NCBI RefSeq assembly: GCF_014489115.1
Contig: NZ_JACTAH010000001.1
Span: 620,001 to 684,000, forward strand
From: Thauera sedimentorum
GTDB taxonomy: Bacteria > Pseudomonadota > Gammaproteobacteria > Burkholderiales > Rhodocyclaceae
DNA length: 64,000 nt
Reading direction: 5' to 3'
Both the position numbers and the translations under genes were made by a program. Shown here piece by piece: positions 34,950-44,418 of this stretch. The notes under the pieces were generated by a model, which worked only from the letters and a program-made list of their open reading frames with translations, made no database searches and was not told the origin of the DNA. How positions within the stretch are numbered: position 1 is the first letter of the stretch; each line of letters starts with the position of its first letter.

Positions 34950-36291
34950 GGCATTCCACCTGCAGCGCCGCCTCGATGCGGTCGAGTGCCCACCACAGAT
35001 CGCTTTCAGCGATGTTCAGCGGCGGCGCCAGTACGAGGACGTTGCCCTGGCCGATCTTGAAGGACACCCCGTCGCCCAGGCAGCGGTAAAGCACGGCCTC
35101 GGCCAGGTCGGCCGCTGTGCGATCACCGGCGTCGCACAGTTCGACGCCGATCAGCAGTCCGGCACCGCGCACCTCGGCGATGGCGGGGAGGTCCCGCGCG
35201 CTTTGCGTCAGGCGCTCGACGGCCTGCTGCCCCAGGAGACGGCTGCGTTCGAGCAGGTTTTCCTGCTCGATGACGTCCAGCACGGCCAGGCCGGCTGCGC
35301 AGGCAAGCGGACTTTTCTCGTGGGTGTAGTGGCCGAGCGAGATGTGCTGTCCGACGTCCAGACGGGCGTGGGCGATGAGGGCGGCGAGCGGCATGCTGCC
35401 CCCGCCCAGCCCCTTGCCGAGCACGATCATGTCCGGTTCGATGCCGTAGCGTTCGACCGCGAAGAGGTGGCCGGTGCGGCCCAGCGCAACCGGAATCTCA
35501 TCGAGAATGAGCAATGCCCCGTGGCGGTCGCAGGCTGCTCTCAGGCGCTGGTAGTACTCCGGTGGCGGGACCTGGACGTCGGTGCTGCGGATGGTTTCGA
35601 CGACGACTGCGGCGACGTCGCCTTCCTTGCGCAACATGTAGTCGATGTAATCGACGCAACGCAGCGCACACTGCCCGCCGCAACCGAATACACATTGGCG
35701 CGGATCGCAGGGCGGTGCGTGTTCCGCACCCGCCAGCAGGGGGCCGATGCCGCGGCGGAACACCGCTTCACCGCCCAGAGAGATCGCGTCCAGCGATGCA
35801 CCGTGGAAGGCGTCCCACAGAGAAATGGTCTTGAAGCGGCCGGTAGCAAGGCGTGCGAGCTTGAGTGCCATGCCGATGGCGGCCGTGCCACCGGGTGCGA
35901 ACAGCAGCTTGGCCTGTTCGATCGGCGCAGCGGTGCACAGGCGGCGTGCCAGTTCGATCGCCGGACCGTTGGTGTAGCGGCGGGGACTGAAGGGCAGCGT
36001 ATCGAGTGTGGCGCGCATCGCCGCCATGACCTTGGGGTGACCGTAGCCGGTCTGGTGCAGGCTGTTGCCATGCAGGTCGAGAATGCGCCGGCCGGCGGTG
36101 TCGGTGAGCCATGCCCCTTGGGCAGCGGACAGTGCGTTGAGGCACGGGGTGGACATGGACTGGTGCAGGAACCAGCGGGCGTCCTCGTTCAGCATCCGGC
36201 GGGTTTCGTCGTCGATATGCGCCGCCTGCCAGGCCGTGCGGCGATCGCCCAGGTTGACGTCGCCTTCGCTGCGATCTGCCTGGATCCTCAT
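34942..36291 (-). CDS. pbfA: PbfA-like PLP-dependent ammonia-lyase (class III aminotransferase fold)
   Basis: A 449-residue class III aminotransferase-fold protein. The PLP Lys is Lys293 (VLGKGLGGGSMP), with the cofactor Asp in LILDEIPVALGRTG. In phosphonate clusters this subgroup is (R)-1-hydroxy-2-aminoethylphosphonate ammonia-lyase, releasing phosphonoacetaldehyde that PhnX then cleaves. Context supports this: phnW and phnX lie in the divergent arm. Residues 195-212 hold five Cys spaced C-x4-C-x3-C-x3-C-x3-C, suggesting a metal-binding insertion. It overlaps the GntR gene by 4 nt. Assignment is by family and neighbours, so another 4-aminobutyrate-like activity is not excluded. Confidence 0.78.
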   Translation of the reverse strand: MRIQADRSEGDVNLGDRRTAWQAAHIDDETRRMLNEDARWFLHQSMSTPCLNALSAAQGAWLTDTAGRRILDLHGNSLHQTGYGHPKVMAAMRATLDTLPFSPRRYTNGPAIELARRLCTAAPIEQAKLLFAPGGTAAIGMALKLARLATGRFKTISLWDAFHGASLDAISLGGEAVFRRGIGPLLAGAEHAPPCDPRQCVFGCGGQCALRCVDYIDYMLRKEGDVAAVVVETIRSTDVQVPPPEYYQRLRAACDRHGALLILDEIPVALGRTGHLFAVERYGIEPDMIVLGKGLGGGSMPLAALIAHARLDVGQHISLGHYTHEKSPLACAAGLAVLDVIEQENLLERSRLLGQQAVERLTQSARDLPAIAEVRGAGLLIGVELCDAGDRTAADLAEAVLYRCLGDGVSFKIGQGNVLVLAPPLNIAESDLWWALDRIEAALQVECRA

Positions 36292-36989
36292 TGCCCGGTG
36301 TCCGCGAGTTCGCCGTCCATCAGCATGCGCTGGCGACCGCCCTGGGCGTGCTCGAATAATGCCTTTGCACAGCCCTCTGCATCCCTGCGGGCGAGCAGGT
36401 CGACGATGGCGCCATGTTCTTCGGCGAAATGCGGGATCGCCCGCGGGGCGAGCAGGTTGCGCCGACGGAAGAGGGTGAGCTGTTTCACCAGCCGGCGGTA
36501 GGTTTCCCTGAGGGTGCGATTGCCGGTCATCTCGATGATCCGGTCGTGAAAACCGAGGTTCAGCGCATGAAAGCGCTGGATGTCGTCGGTGCCCGCTGCG
36601 TCCCGCATGGCAGCGACGAGCGCGCGCAGGATCGCCAACTGTGCGGGGGTGATGCGCTGTGCGAGCAGGCGTCCGGCCGTCGCATCGAGTCCGGCGCGCA
36701 CGTCGTAGATGTCGGCCGCCTCGGCCAGGGCGATCTCGCGGACGAAGGCGCCCCGGTTCTTCTCCTGGCGGATCAGCCCGTACTCCTCCAGCGTGCGGAA
36801 GGCTTCGCGCAATGGGCCGCGTGAGACACCAAGCCGGTCGGCGAGCGCAACCTCGTTGAGCTTGGCGCCGGGCGAGAGTTCGCCGGAGAGGATGAGGCGT
36901 TCCAGTGAGTCGGCGACAAGGCGGGTGAGCGAGGTGCGCTGAACCAGCGCAAGAGCGGTGTCCGCAGGGTCGTCAAGCAGGGCTGCCAT
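36288..36989 (-). CDS. GntR-family regulator of the phosphonate cluster
   Basis: A 233-residue FadR/FCD-type GntR regulator. The winged helix lies at about residues 20-75 (LSPGAKLNEVALADRLGVSRGPLREAFRTLEEYGLI). The FCD effector domain (about 90-215) carries the usual Asp/His metal ligands (HALNLGFHDRIIEMTGN, FAEEHGAIVDLL). The start at 36989 matches the family; a frame open to 37055 is less likely. It heads the leftward operon and faces the AEP importer genes. The inverted repeats between the two arms are its likely operators. The effector could be AEP or phosphonoacetaldehyde. Confidence 0.85.
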   Translation of the reverse strand: MAALLDDPADTALALVQRTSLTRLVADSLERLILSGELSPGAKLNEVALADRLGVSRGPLREAFRTLEEYGLIRQEKNRGAFVREIALAEAADIYDVRAGLDATAGRLLAQRITPAQLAILRALVAAMRDAAGTDDIQRFHALNLGFHDRIIEMTGNRTLRETYRRLVKQLTLFRRRNLLAPRAIPHFAEEHGAIVDLLARRDAEGCAKALFEHAQGGRQRMLMDGELADTGQ

Positions 36990-37038
36990 GGGTGGGTGCT
37001 CGTGATGAGGTGTGGTGAGTATAACGCGGCAAGCTGAA

Positions 37039-37069
37039 TTGTATATTGTCAACAATCTGCAATATGCAA
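37039..37069. promoter_or_regulatory. Inverted repeat, candidate GntR operator
   Basis: TTGTATATTG, an 11-base centre and CAATATGCAA form a repeat matching at nine of ten positions. The centre itself includes ATTGT-CA-ACAAT symmetry. It lies 50 bases upstream of the GntR ATG and about 100 bases before the importer gene, in an AT-rich tract. This fits an operator controlling both divergent arms. Confidence 0.55.
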
Positions 37070-37072
37070 AAA

Positions 37073-37092
37073 CTAGACTGGCGCCAGTCTAG
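37073..37092. promoter_or_regulatory. Perfect 20-bp palindrome in the phn intergenic region
   Basis: CTAGACTGGC-GCCAGTCTAG is perfectly self-complementary with no spacer. It lies four bases after the AT-rich repeat and 76 bases before the substrate-binding protein ATG. It could be a second operator for the GntR regulator or for another dimeric protein. Its function is not established. Confidence 0.55.
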
Positions 37093-37167
37093 AGCGAGCC
37101 GATGACCGTTCGATGAAATCGTCGGTGTCGTCCGGACGAAGTCTCCTCACCTCAAATGGAGTTCGAC

Positions 37168-38199
37168 ATGCACCTGAAACGCCTTGCGAAACTCATCGTC
37201 GCTGGCAGCGTCGCCCTGGTGGCAGCGCTTCCGGCCCATGCGGAAAAGACGGTCCTCAATGTCTATACAGCGCTCGAGACCGACCAGCTGAAGGCTTACC
37301 AGGAGTCCTTCAACAAGTCGCATCCGGACATCGAGATCAAATGGACGCGTGACTCCACCGGCATCATCACCGCCAAGCTGCTCGCCGAGAAGGGCAAACC
37401 GGTGGCCGACGTGATCATGGGTGTGGCCGCTTCGAGCATGGTGGTGTTCGACCGCGAAGGCATGCTCCAGCCCTATGCCCCGGCCAACCTCGATGCGATC
37501 GAGTCGCGCTTCCGCTCCGCCGCCAATCCGCCGAGCTGGGTCGGCATGGACGTCTGGGGGGCGGCGATCTGCTACAACGTGCCGGAGATGCAGAAGCAGA
37601 ATCTGCCGCCCATCGAGAGCTGGAAGGACCTTCTCAAGCCCGAGTTCAAGGGCAAGGTGGTGATGCCCAATCCGAACTCGTCCGGGACGGGCTTTCTGGA
37701 TGTGACCGCCTGGCTGCAGATCTTCGGCGAGCAGGAGGGCTGGGCGTTCATGGACAAGCTGCATGAGAACGTCGCGGTCTACACCCACTCCGGTTCCAAG
37801 CCCTGCGTCATGGCAGGCGCTGGGGAGTTCCCGGTGGGCATTTCCTTCGAGTACCGCGCCAACACCGTCCGCGAGAAGGGCGCCCCGGTCGACATCATCT
37901 TCCCGAAGGAAGGTCTTGGCTGGGATGTCGAGGCAATCGGCATCGTCAAGGGAACGCCGCGTTTCGAGGCGGCGAAGAAGCTTGCCGACTGGGCGTCGTC
38001 GCGTGAAGCGAACGAGCTGTACGCGAAGAACTTCGCGGTGGTGGCCATTCCCGGTATCGCCAGCCGGCTGAAGCACATTCCGGAAGACTACGAGCAGCGT
38101 CTGGTCAAGAACGACTTCGAGTGGATGGGCAAGAACCGCGAGGCGATCCTGGCCGAGTGGCAGAAGCGCTACGCGAACAAGTCCGAGCCCAAGAAGTAA
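37168..38199 (+). CDS. phnS: 2-aminoethylphosphonate ABC transporter, substrate-binding protein
   Basis: A 343-residue periplasmic binding protein of the iron/phosphonate-type family. A signal peptide (KLIVAGSVALVAALPAHA) is cleaved near residue 28. The body starts EKTVLNVYTALETDQLKAYQESFNKSHPDI and contains WTRDSTGIITAKLLAEKGKPVADV and MPNPNSSGTGFLDVTAWLQ, typical of the AEP-binding subgroup beside PhnW/PhnX. The ATG at 37168 has GGAG six bases before; an ATG at 37156 does not. A strong hairpin follows the stop. The AEP assignment comes from type and neighbours. Confidence 0.87.
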   Translation: MHLKRLAKLIVAGSVALVAALPAHAEKTVLNVYTALETDQLKAYQESFNKSHPDIEIKWTRDSTGIITAKLLAEKGKPVADVIMGVAASSMVVFDREGMLQPYAPANLDAIESRFRSAANPPSWVGMDVWGAAICYNVPEMQKQNLPPIESWKDLLKPEFKGKVVMPNPNSSGTGFLDVTAWLQIFGEQEGWAFMDKLHENVAVYTHSGSKPCVMAGAGEFPVGISFEYRANTVREKGAPVDIIFPKEGLGWDVEAIGIVKGTPRFEAAKKLADWASSREANELYAKNFAVVAIPGIASRLKHIPEDYEQRLVKNDFEWMGKNREAILAEWQKRYANKSEPKK

Positions 38200-38214
38200 G
38201 GCGGGACATTGCTT

Positions 38215-38241
38215 GCCGGGCGCCGCTTCCGCGCGCCCGGC
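38215..38241 (+). other. Hairpin between binding-protein and ATPase genes
   Basis: GCCGGGCGC, a 9-base loop and GCGCCCGGC form a perfect 9-bp stem 16 bases after the binding-protein stop. No T-run follows. In ABC operons such hairpins protect the 3' end of the binding-protein message and favour its higher expression over the membrane parts. Confidence 0.55.
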
Positions 38242-38266
38242 GATTCAACTCATTGCGGGACGCATC

Positions 38267-39409
38267 ATGGCCCACCTCGACATCGCCCGGTTAACGAAAC
38301 GCTACGGCCACTTCCTCGCCCTGGACGGCATAGACCTGTCCGTGGAACGCGGGGAATTCCTGGTTCTGCTCGGCCCCTCGGGTTGCGGCAAGACGACGCT
38401 GCTGCGCGCCATCGCTGGCCTCGATCGCCAGGACAGCGGGCGAATCGTGCATGGCGGACGCGATATCTCCATGCTGTCGCCGGCGCTGCGCGACTACGGC
38501 ATCGTGTTTCAGTCCTACGCACTGTTTCCCAACCTGACGGTTGCACAGAACATCTCCTACGGGCTCAAGAGCCGGAAGGCGGAGCGCGGCTGGATGCGCC
38601 GACGGGTCACGGAAATGCTCGAACTTGTCGGTCTGCCGGGCATCGAGCAGAAGTATCCCGCGCAGCTCTCCGGCGGGCAGCAGCAGCGTGTGGCGCTTGC
38701 CCGTGCGCTGGCCACTTCGCCCGATCTGCTGCTGCTCGACGAGCCGCTGTCTGCGCTGGACGCCATCGAGCGTGTCCGCCTGCGTGCCGAGATCCGCCAA
38801 CTGCAGAAGCGCCTTGGCGTGACCACGATCATGGTCACCCACGATCAGGAGGAAGCCCTTGCGATGGCCGACCGGGTTGTGGTCATGAAGGCCGGTTGCA
38901 TCCAGCAGGTCGGTGATCCGCAGAGCATCTACCGTGCACCGGGCAACGATTTCGTCGCGGATTTCATCGGGCGGGGAAATCTGCTGGAGGCCGAGGCGAT
39001 CGGCAGCAGGCATATCCAGCTCGGCGACCATCTGATGCGATGCGCCGAACCGCTGATGGAGGGCATGCGCTACCGCTTTTATGTGCGCCCCGAGGACATC
39101 TGCCTGCTGGACGTGCTCGATCAGCGCGAAAACAGTTTCTATGCGCATGTGCTCAAGCAGGAGTTCCTGGGGCCGTACTCGCTGGTGAGCCTGCGCGCGA
39201 ATACCGGGCAGACCACGCCGCTGGTTGCCCAGTTTTCGAGCAACTATCTGGCCGGGAGACCGCTCAAGTCCGGCGCCACCCTGCGTATCGCGATTCCGCC
39301 CGAGCATCTATACCGCATGCCCGAAGCCCCGGCCGGATGCTCGCCGGGGGCTGTCGCTTGTCCCGCCGCGTGGCAGGGGTTGGCCGTAGACGCGAGGGCG
39401 GCGCGGTGA
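38267..39409 (+). CDS. phnT: 2-aminoethylphosphonate ABC transporter, ATP-binding protein
   Basis: A 380-residue ABC ATPase of the MalK/PotA type. It has Walker A GPSGCGKTT (residues 36-44), signature LSGGQQQRVALARAL, Walker B LLLLDEPLSALD and the switch His in MVTHDQEEALAMAD. A C-terminal TOBE-like region (about 245-355) follows. I take the ATG at 38267, since MAHLDIARLTKRYG is the family start; the open frame extends to 38213. The stop overlaps the permease GTG by 3 bases. It energises AEP import with the neighbours on both sides. Confidence 0.9.
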   Translation: MAHLDIARLTKRYGHFLALDGIDLSVERGEFLVLLGPSGCGKTTLLRAIAGLDRQDSGRIVHGGRDISMLSPALRDYGIVFQSYALFPNLTVAQNISYGLKSRKAERGWMRRRVTEMLELVGLPGIEQKYPAQLSGGQQQRVALARALATSPDLLLLDEPLSALDAIERVRLRAEIRQLQKRLGVTTIMVTHDQEEALAMADRVVVMKAGCIQQVGDPQSIYRAPGNDFVADFIGRGNLLEAEAIGSRHIQLGDHLMRCAEPLMEGMRYRFYVRPEDICLLDVLDQRENSFYAHVLKQEFLGPYSLVSLRANTGQTTPLVAQFSSNYLAGRPLKSGATLRIAIPPEHLYRMPEAPAGCSPGAVACPAAWQGLAVDARAAR

Positions 39410-41109
39410 GTGCGACTGCCGGCATGTTCGCGGCACGCTGGACCGGTGCGACGGCGGGTGAGCGTGTCTCCGGCGCGCTGCTCGTCCTTGGGGCGCTTGC
39501 CTTGTGCGTCTTCCTGCTGCTGCCGCTCGGTACCCTGCTGGCCAACAGCGTGCGGGACGACGAGGGGGCACTGAGCCTGACACGCTTCATCGAGTTTGCC
39601 GCCACGCCGGGGATGGGAACGGCGATCTGGAACACGGTCTGGATCGCTGCCGTGGTCACGGCCATCACTGTTCCGCTCGCCTTCCTATATGCCTACGCGA
39701 TCCAGCGCGCCTGCATTCCCTTGCGGGGGGTGTGGCGGGTGCTGGGGCTCTCTGCTCTGCTGGGGCCGTCCCTGGTGGGAGCTATCTCCTTCATACAGTG
39801 GTTCGGCACCCAGGGCGTGCTCAAGTCCTGGTTGGGCGACACCTCGGTCTATGGGCCGGTGGGCATCGTCATGGCCTCCGTCTACGCGAGCTTTCCGCAC
39901 GCACTGATGATCCTGGTCGTGGCACTGGCGACCGCCGATGCGCGCTTGTTCGAGGCCGCAGACGCGCTATCGGCCTCGCGCTGGCGCAAGTTCCTGACGG
40001 TGACCTTGCCGGGGGCGAAGTACGGGTTAATCAGCGCGGCGATGGTGGTGTTCGCCTATTCGGTCAGCGAGTTCGGCATTCCCAAAGTGATCGGCGGAAA
40101 CTACCCGGTGCTGGCCGTGGAGGTTTACGTCCAGGTGGTCGGCATGCACAACTTTGGCCGTGGCGCCGTGGTGGCGCTGCTGCTGCTCGCACCGGCGCTG
40201 GTCGCCTTCTTCGTCGACTGGCATGTCCAGCGTCGCCAGCAGGCAAGCCTGACCGCGCGCGCCGTGCCCTATGTTCCGCGTCCGGACTGGCGGCGCGATC
40301 TGCCGCTGTTGATCTACGTGGCCTTGATTGCGCTGGCGATGCTCGGCGTCCTGGGGATGGCGGTATATACCTCGTTGGTCAAGTTCTGGCCTTACAACCT
40401 GGAACTCGGCTTCGGGCATTACACCTACGGTCTGGCCGAGGCGGGCGTGCTCGACGCCTATCTGAACAGCCTGCGGATCTCGGTGCTGACCGCGCTGTTC
40501 GGCACACCCTTCATCTTCATTACCGCCTACCTGCTGGAGAAGACGCAGGGCGGTCCTGCCGGCCTGCGGCCGGCGGTGCAGGCCCTGGCCGCGCTACCGA
40601 TGGGCGTGCCCGGACTGGTGCTGGGCATTGGCTACATCCTGTTCTTCAACCACCCGGACAACCCGCTTGGCGGTCTGTATCACACCCTGGCCATCATGGT
40701 GATCGCCAACGTCGTGCACTACTACACCGCCTGCCATCTGACGGCGCTGACCGCGCTCAAGAGCATCGACCGGGAGTTCGAGGCCGTGTCCGCCTCGCTG
40801 AAGGTTTCGCAGTTCGTCACCTTCTGGCGGGTCACCCTGCCGGTGTGTCTGCCCGCCGTGCTGGAGATCGCCCGCTATCTCTTCGTCAATGCAATGACCA
40901 CGGTCTCGGCGCTGGTCTTCCTCTATGCCCCGCACACGCTGCCTGCCTCGGTGTCCATCCTCAACCTCGACGAGGCGGGTGAGATCGGTCCGGCGGCCGC
41001 CATGGCCACGCTGATCGTGCTGACCACCGCGCTGGCCAGCCTGCTGCATTCGCTTGCCACCCATTTCCTGCTTCGCCGGCATCAAGCCTGGCGTAACCCC
41101 AAACGCTGA
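39406..41109 (+). CDS. 2-aminoethylphosphonate ABC transporter, fused permease
   Basis: A 567-residue permease with two binding-protein-dependent transport domains in one chain, as in the iron(III) FbpB type. Each half has its EAA loop: ADARLFEAADALSASRWRKFLTVTLPGAKYG near residue 180, and KSIDREFEAVSASLKVSQFVTFWRVTLPVCLP near 455. About twelve helices are visible. The GTG at 39406 overlaps the ATPase stop. The fusion explains why only one permease gene is present. With the binding protein and ATPase it completes the importer. Confidence 0.88.
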   Translation: MSATAGMFAARWTGATAGERVSGALLVLGALALCVFLLLPLGTLLANSVRDDEGALSLTRFIEFAATPGMGTAIWNTVWIAAVVTAITVPLAFLYAYAIQRACIPLRGVWRVLGLSALLGPSLVGAISFIQWFGTQGVLKSWLGDTSVYGPVGIVMASVYASFPHALMILVVALATADARLFEAADALSASRWRKFLTVTLPGAKYGLISAAMVVFAYSVSEFGIPKVIGGNYPVLAVEVYVQVVGMHNFGRGAVVALLLLAPALVAFFVDWHVQRRQQASLTARAVPYVPRPDWRRDLPLLIYVALIALAMLGVLGMAVYTSLVKFWPYNLELGFGHYTYGLAEAGVLDAYLNSLRISVLTALFGTPFIFITAYLLEKTQGGPAGLRPAVQALAALPMGVPGLVLGIGYILFFNHPDNPLGGLYHTLAIMVIANVVHYYTACHLTALTALKSIDREFEAVSASLKVSQFVTFWRVTLPVCLPAVLEIARYLFVNAMTTVSALVFLYAPHTLPASVSILNLDEAGEIGPAAAMATLIVLTTALASLLHSLATHFLLRRHQAWRNPKR

Positions 41110-41124
41110 ATCCCGCGAGAAAAC

Positions 41125-42246
41125 ATGTATCCGCTCGACCGCGACCCGCTGCTGCTGACGCCGGGGCCGCTCACCACTTCGCTACGTACCAAGCAGGCCA
41201 TGCTGCACGACTGGGGCTCCTGGGATGCTGCGTTCAACCGCATCACCGGTGAGCTTTGCGAGCAGATCGTCGGCATCGTCAACGCTGCGCAGACCCATGT
41301 CTGCGTGCCCTTGCAGGGCTCGGGCACGTTTTCGGTGGAAGCGGCTCTGGGCACTCTGGTTCCGCGCCAGGGCAAGGTACTGGTGCCCAACAATGGCGCA
41401 TATTGCGCTCGTATCCTGAAGATACTCTCCTATCTCGGGCGCGAGGCGGTCGAGCTCGCGATTCCAGAAGACCGCCCTGCCGACCCGGCGGCGATCGAGG
41501 CCGCACTGACGGCCGATCCGTCCATCACCCACGTGGCCCAGGTCCATTGTGAGACCGGAACCGGCATCCTCAACCCCCTGCCGGAAATCGCCGCCGCGGT
41601 GGCCCGGCAGGGGCGCGGACTGATCGTGGATGCGATGAGCTCGTTCGGCGCCATCGACATCGATGCGCAACGCATGCCCTTCGATGCCCTGATCGCAGCA
41701 TCGGGCAAGTGCCTGGAGGGCGTGCCCGGCATGGGGTTCGTCATCGCGCGCCGCGAAGCCCTCGAGGCGTCTGCCGGCAACGCCCACTCGCTCGCCATGG
41801 ATCTCCACGACCAGTGGGCCTACATGCAGAAGACCACCCAGTGGCGATTCACGCCGCCGACCCATGTGGTGGTGGCACTTTACGAGGCGCTTGCCCAGCA
41901 CCGTGAGGAAGGTGGCGTTGCCGTGCGCCATGCGCGCTACGCGGCCAATTGCGCCGCTTTGGTGTCCGGCATGCAGGCGCTTGGCCTGCGCCCGTTTCTG
42001 GATGCGGGCGTGCAGGCACCGGTGATCGTGACCTTCCATGCCCCCGCGCATCCGGCATATGACTTCAGAACGTTCTACGACGGTGTTCGGGCGCGCGGCT
42101 TCATCCTTTATCCCGGCAAGCTGACCCAGGTCGAAACCTTCCGCATCGGCTGCATCGGGGCGCTGACTCCAGCCGATATCGAGAAGGTTGTCGACGCAGC
42201 GGGCGCGACGCTGCGGGACATGGGCATTCCGGCAGGGATGCGATGA
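41125..42246 (+). CDS. phnW: 2-aminoethylphosphonate-pyruvate transaminase
   Basis: A 373-residue PLP enzyme of class V fold that moves the amino group of AEP to pyruvate, giving phosphonoacetaldehyde and alanine. The start [25 protein letters not shown] is diagnostic. The PLP Lys is Lys195 in [12 protein letters not shown] and the cofactor Asp is Asp169 in [10 protein letters not shown]. The C-terminal substrate Arg region FRIGCIGAL is intact. It follows the permease by 15 bases and overlaps the FAD gene by 4 nt, between uptake and the PhnX hydrolase. Confidence 0.95.
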   Translation: MYPLDRDPLLLTPGPLTTSLRTKQAMLHDWGSWDAAFNRITGELCEQIVGIVNAAQTHVCVPLQGSGTFSVEAALGTLVPRQGKVLVPNNGAYCARILKILSYLGREAVELAIPEDRPADPAAIEAALTADPSITHVAQVHCETGTGILNPLPEIAAAVARQGRGLIVDAMSSFGAIDIDAQRMPFDALIAASGKCLEGVPGMGFVIARREALEASAGNAHSLAMDLHDQWAYMQKTTQWRFTPPTHVVVALYEALAQHREEGGVAVRHARYAANCAALVSGMQALGLRPFLDAGVQAPVIVTFHAPAHPAYDFRTFYDGVRARGFILYPGKLTQVETFRIGCIGALTPADIEKVVDAAGATLRDMGIPAGMR

Positions 42247-43481
42247 GCGGCAGGGATGCGGGTGTGCGTGACATCGTCGTCATTGGGGGCGGCGTGCTGG
42301 GTGCCGCCGTGGCCTGGGCCTTGAGCCGCCGGGGGCTGGGCGAAAGGGTGCTGGTCCTAGAGCGTTCGCAGCCAGCCAGCGGCGCCACCAGCCGTGCTGC
42401 GGCGCTGGTCACGCTGCTGCGCGATGACCCGGCAATGGTCGAACTGGCGCGGGAAACCCTGCGCGCAATCGCCGTGCTCGAGGACGAGGCCGAGGAGGTG
42501 GGGCGTCGCCAGGTCGGCTCCCTGCATGTGGGCGCGGCCGGGCAGGGCGAGGCACTCGATGCACTGGCCGCACGCTGTTCGTCGCTGGGAATCGAGGTAT
42601 GCCGGATCGGGCGCGATCAGGTACTGGCGCGCGCCGGCTGGCTCGAACCCGACGCCATCGAGGGTGGGGTCTTTGTTCCGGACGACTGCTACGTCGAGCC
42701 CTATCTGCTGTGCACCGCCTACCTGCGTGCGGCCTCTCGTCGCGGCGTGAGGCTGATGACAGGCGTCGAGGCGCGTGCCATTCATCATGCGGACGGCAAG
42801 GTGGAGGGTGTGGAGCTGACCGACGGTAGCCGGATCGCCGCGCGCGTGGTGGTGAACGCGGCCGGCCCCTGGGCCAACCTGTTGAGTGCGGACGCGGGAT
42901 TGCCGCTACCGATGGCGCCGGTGCGCAGCCATTACTGGATCACCGAGCCCACGTCCGCCGTGGAGCGGGGCGGGCCGATCGTGTTCTTGTCCGAGATCCG
43001 TGCCTATGCGCGCCCGGAAGTCGGCGCACTGCTGTTCGGCATCCGTGAGCAACGGCCAGTCGCCGCCGATCCCCGCGGTCTGCCGGCTGATCTTGGTGGT
43101 TTCGTCTTCGACGCCCGGGACCCGGAAGGCTGGGAATCCCTGGCCGAAGGGGCTGCGGACCTGGCGCGCTACTTCCCCGGCGTGGAAACCCTGGGCATGG
43201 CGCATTACATCAGCGGTCCGAGCAACTACACGCCAGACGGCAAGCTCATTGTCGGGGCCGATCCGGCGCTTGATGGGCTCTACGTGGCCTCCGGCTGCAA
43301 TGGTTCGGGCATCACTTTTTCCGGCGGCATCGGCCGATTGATCGCCGAGATGGTCTGCCAGGAGCCGACCTTCGTGCCCGCCACCGCATTCGCGCCTGCC
43401 CGCCTCGGGATGTTCGACCCATTCTCGCCGCAGTTCCTTGCCGCCTGTGCGGCTGCGCGAGCACGAAAGAGCGCCGGCTAA
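42243..43481 (+). CDS. FAD-dependent (DAO-family) oxidoreductase of the AEP cluster
   Basis: A 412-residue DAO-type flavoprotein. The dinucleotide motif [21 protein letters not shown] begins at residue 11, [12 protein letters not shown] and [12 protein letters not shown] are typical of glycine/sarcosine oxidase relatives, and the C terminus has [26 protein letters not shown]. Similar flavoenzymes recur in AEP clusters, and some are reported to act on N-alkylated aminoethylphosphonates. A role in demethylating or oxidising an AEP derivative is therefore my favoured guess. It overlaps phnW and lies 27 bases before phnX. The substrate is not proven. Confidence 0.82.
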   Translation: MSGRDAGVRDIVVIGGGVLGAAVAWALSRRGLGERVLVLERSQPASGATSRAAALVTLLRDDPAMVELARETLRAIAVLEDEAEEVGRRQVGSLHVGAAGQGEALDALAARCSSLGIEVCRIGRDQVLARAGWLEPDAIEGGVFVPDDCYVEPYLLCTAYLRAASRRGVRLMTGVEARAIHHADGKVEGVELTDGSRIAARVVVNAAGPWANLLSADAGLPLPMAPVRSHYWITEPTSAVERGGPIVFLSEIRAYARPEVGALLFGIREQRPVAADPRGLPADLGGFVFDARDPEGWESLAEGAADLARYFPGVETLGMAHYISGPSNYTPDGKLIVGADPALDGLYVASGCNGSGITFSGGIGRLIAEMVCQEPTFVPATAFAPARLGMFDPFSPQFLAACAAARARKSAG

Positions 43482-43508
43482 GTCGGCGGATCACTGGAGA
43501 AAAGCTAA

Positions 43509-44321
43509 ATGCAAGCAAAACTTGAGGCAGTCATCTTCGACTGGGCAGGCACTATCGTGGATTTCGGGTCCTTTGCCCCCACACAAATCTTCGTCGACGC
43601 CTTTCGGCAAGCCTTCCGTTTCGACCTGAGCCTGGCCGAAGCGCGCGGTCCGATGGGACTGGGCAAGTGGCAGCACATCGAAGCCCTGGGGCGCGACGCA
43701 CAGATCGATGCACGCTGGCGTGCGCAGTTCGGCCGCGCGATGAGCAACGAGGACATCGATCACATCTATCGAACCTTTCTGCCGCTTCAGGCCGAGCGTG
43801 TTGCCGCACATGCGGATCTCATCCCCGGCGCGCTGGAAGCGGTCGACGCCTTGCGCAGGCGAGGGCTCAAGATCGGGTCCACCACCGGCTATCCGCGGCA
43901 AGTGATGGAAAAACTGCTCGATGTTGCCGCCCGCAACGGCTACGCGCCCGACTGCGTGGTCTGCGCCGATGACCTGGCCGCCGGTTCGCGCCCTGGGCCG
44001 TGGATGGCCCTGCAATGTGTACAGGACCTCGCGATCGGTGCCGTTTCACATTGCGTCAAGGTGGATGACACCGTGCCGGGAATCGCCGAAGGTCTGAACG
44101 CCGGCATGTGGACGGTCGGCGTTGCGCTGTCCGGCAGTCCGGCGGGTATGACGCTCGACGAGTACCGCGCGGCATCACCGGAGAAGCTCAACGGCGTGCG
44201 CGAACGTGTCGGCACGGAGCTGCGTGCGGCTGGCGCGCATCATGTGGTCGATTCGGTTGCGGACCTGGCACATGTGCTCGACCGGATCGAGCAGCAACTG
44301 GCCGCCGGAGTTCGGCCCTGA
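43509..44321 (+). CDS. phnX: Phosphonoacetaldehyde hydrolase (phosphonatase)
   Basis: A 270-residue HAD-superfamily phosphonatase that splits phosphonoacetaldehyde into acetaldehyde and phosphate. The nucleophile is Asp11 in [17 protein letters not shown]; the Schiff-base Lys is Lys53 in [10 protein letters not shown], which distinguishes PhnX from other HAD enzymes. The later HAD motifs ([11 protein letters not shown] and [18 protein letters not shown]) are present. GGAGAA precedes the ATG. It is the last step shared by the PhnW route and the PbfA route encoded leftward. Confidence 0.95.
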   Translation: MQAKLEAVIFDWAGTIVDFGSFAPTQIFVDAFRQAFRFDLSLAEARGPMGLGKWQHIEALGRDAQIDARWRAQFGRAMSNEDIDHIYRTFLPLQAERVAAHADLIPGALEAVDALRRRGLKIGSTTGYPRQVMEKLLDVAARNGYAPDCVVCADDLAAGSRPGPWMALQCVQDLAIGAVSHCVKVDDTVPGIAEGLNAGMWTVGVALSGSPAGMTLDEYRAASPEKLNGVRERVGTELRAAGAHHVVDSVADLAHVLDRIEQQLAAGVRP

Positions 44322-44418
44322 GGCATGCCCCGGGGCGGGCATCGTGGGAGTGGTGCAGGGCAACATGCGGGGAGTCGTTGCGGCTACAATCCGTTTTCAC
44401 CAAATAGATCTCGAGATC

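Noticed and set aside
43437..43518. Short frames across the gap between the FAD gene and phnX
   Set aside because: They overlap two well-supported genes, and the gap is only 27 bases.
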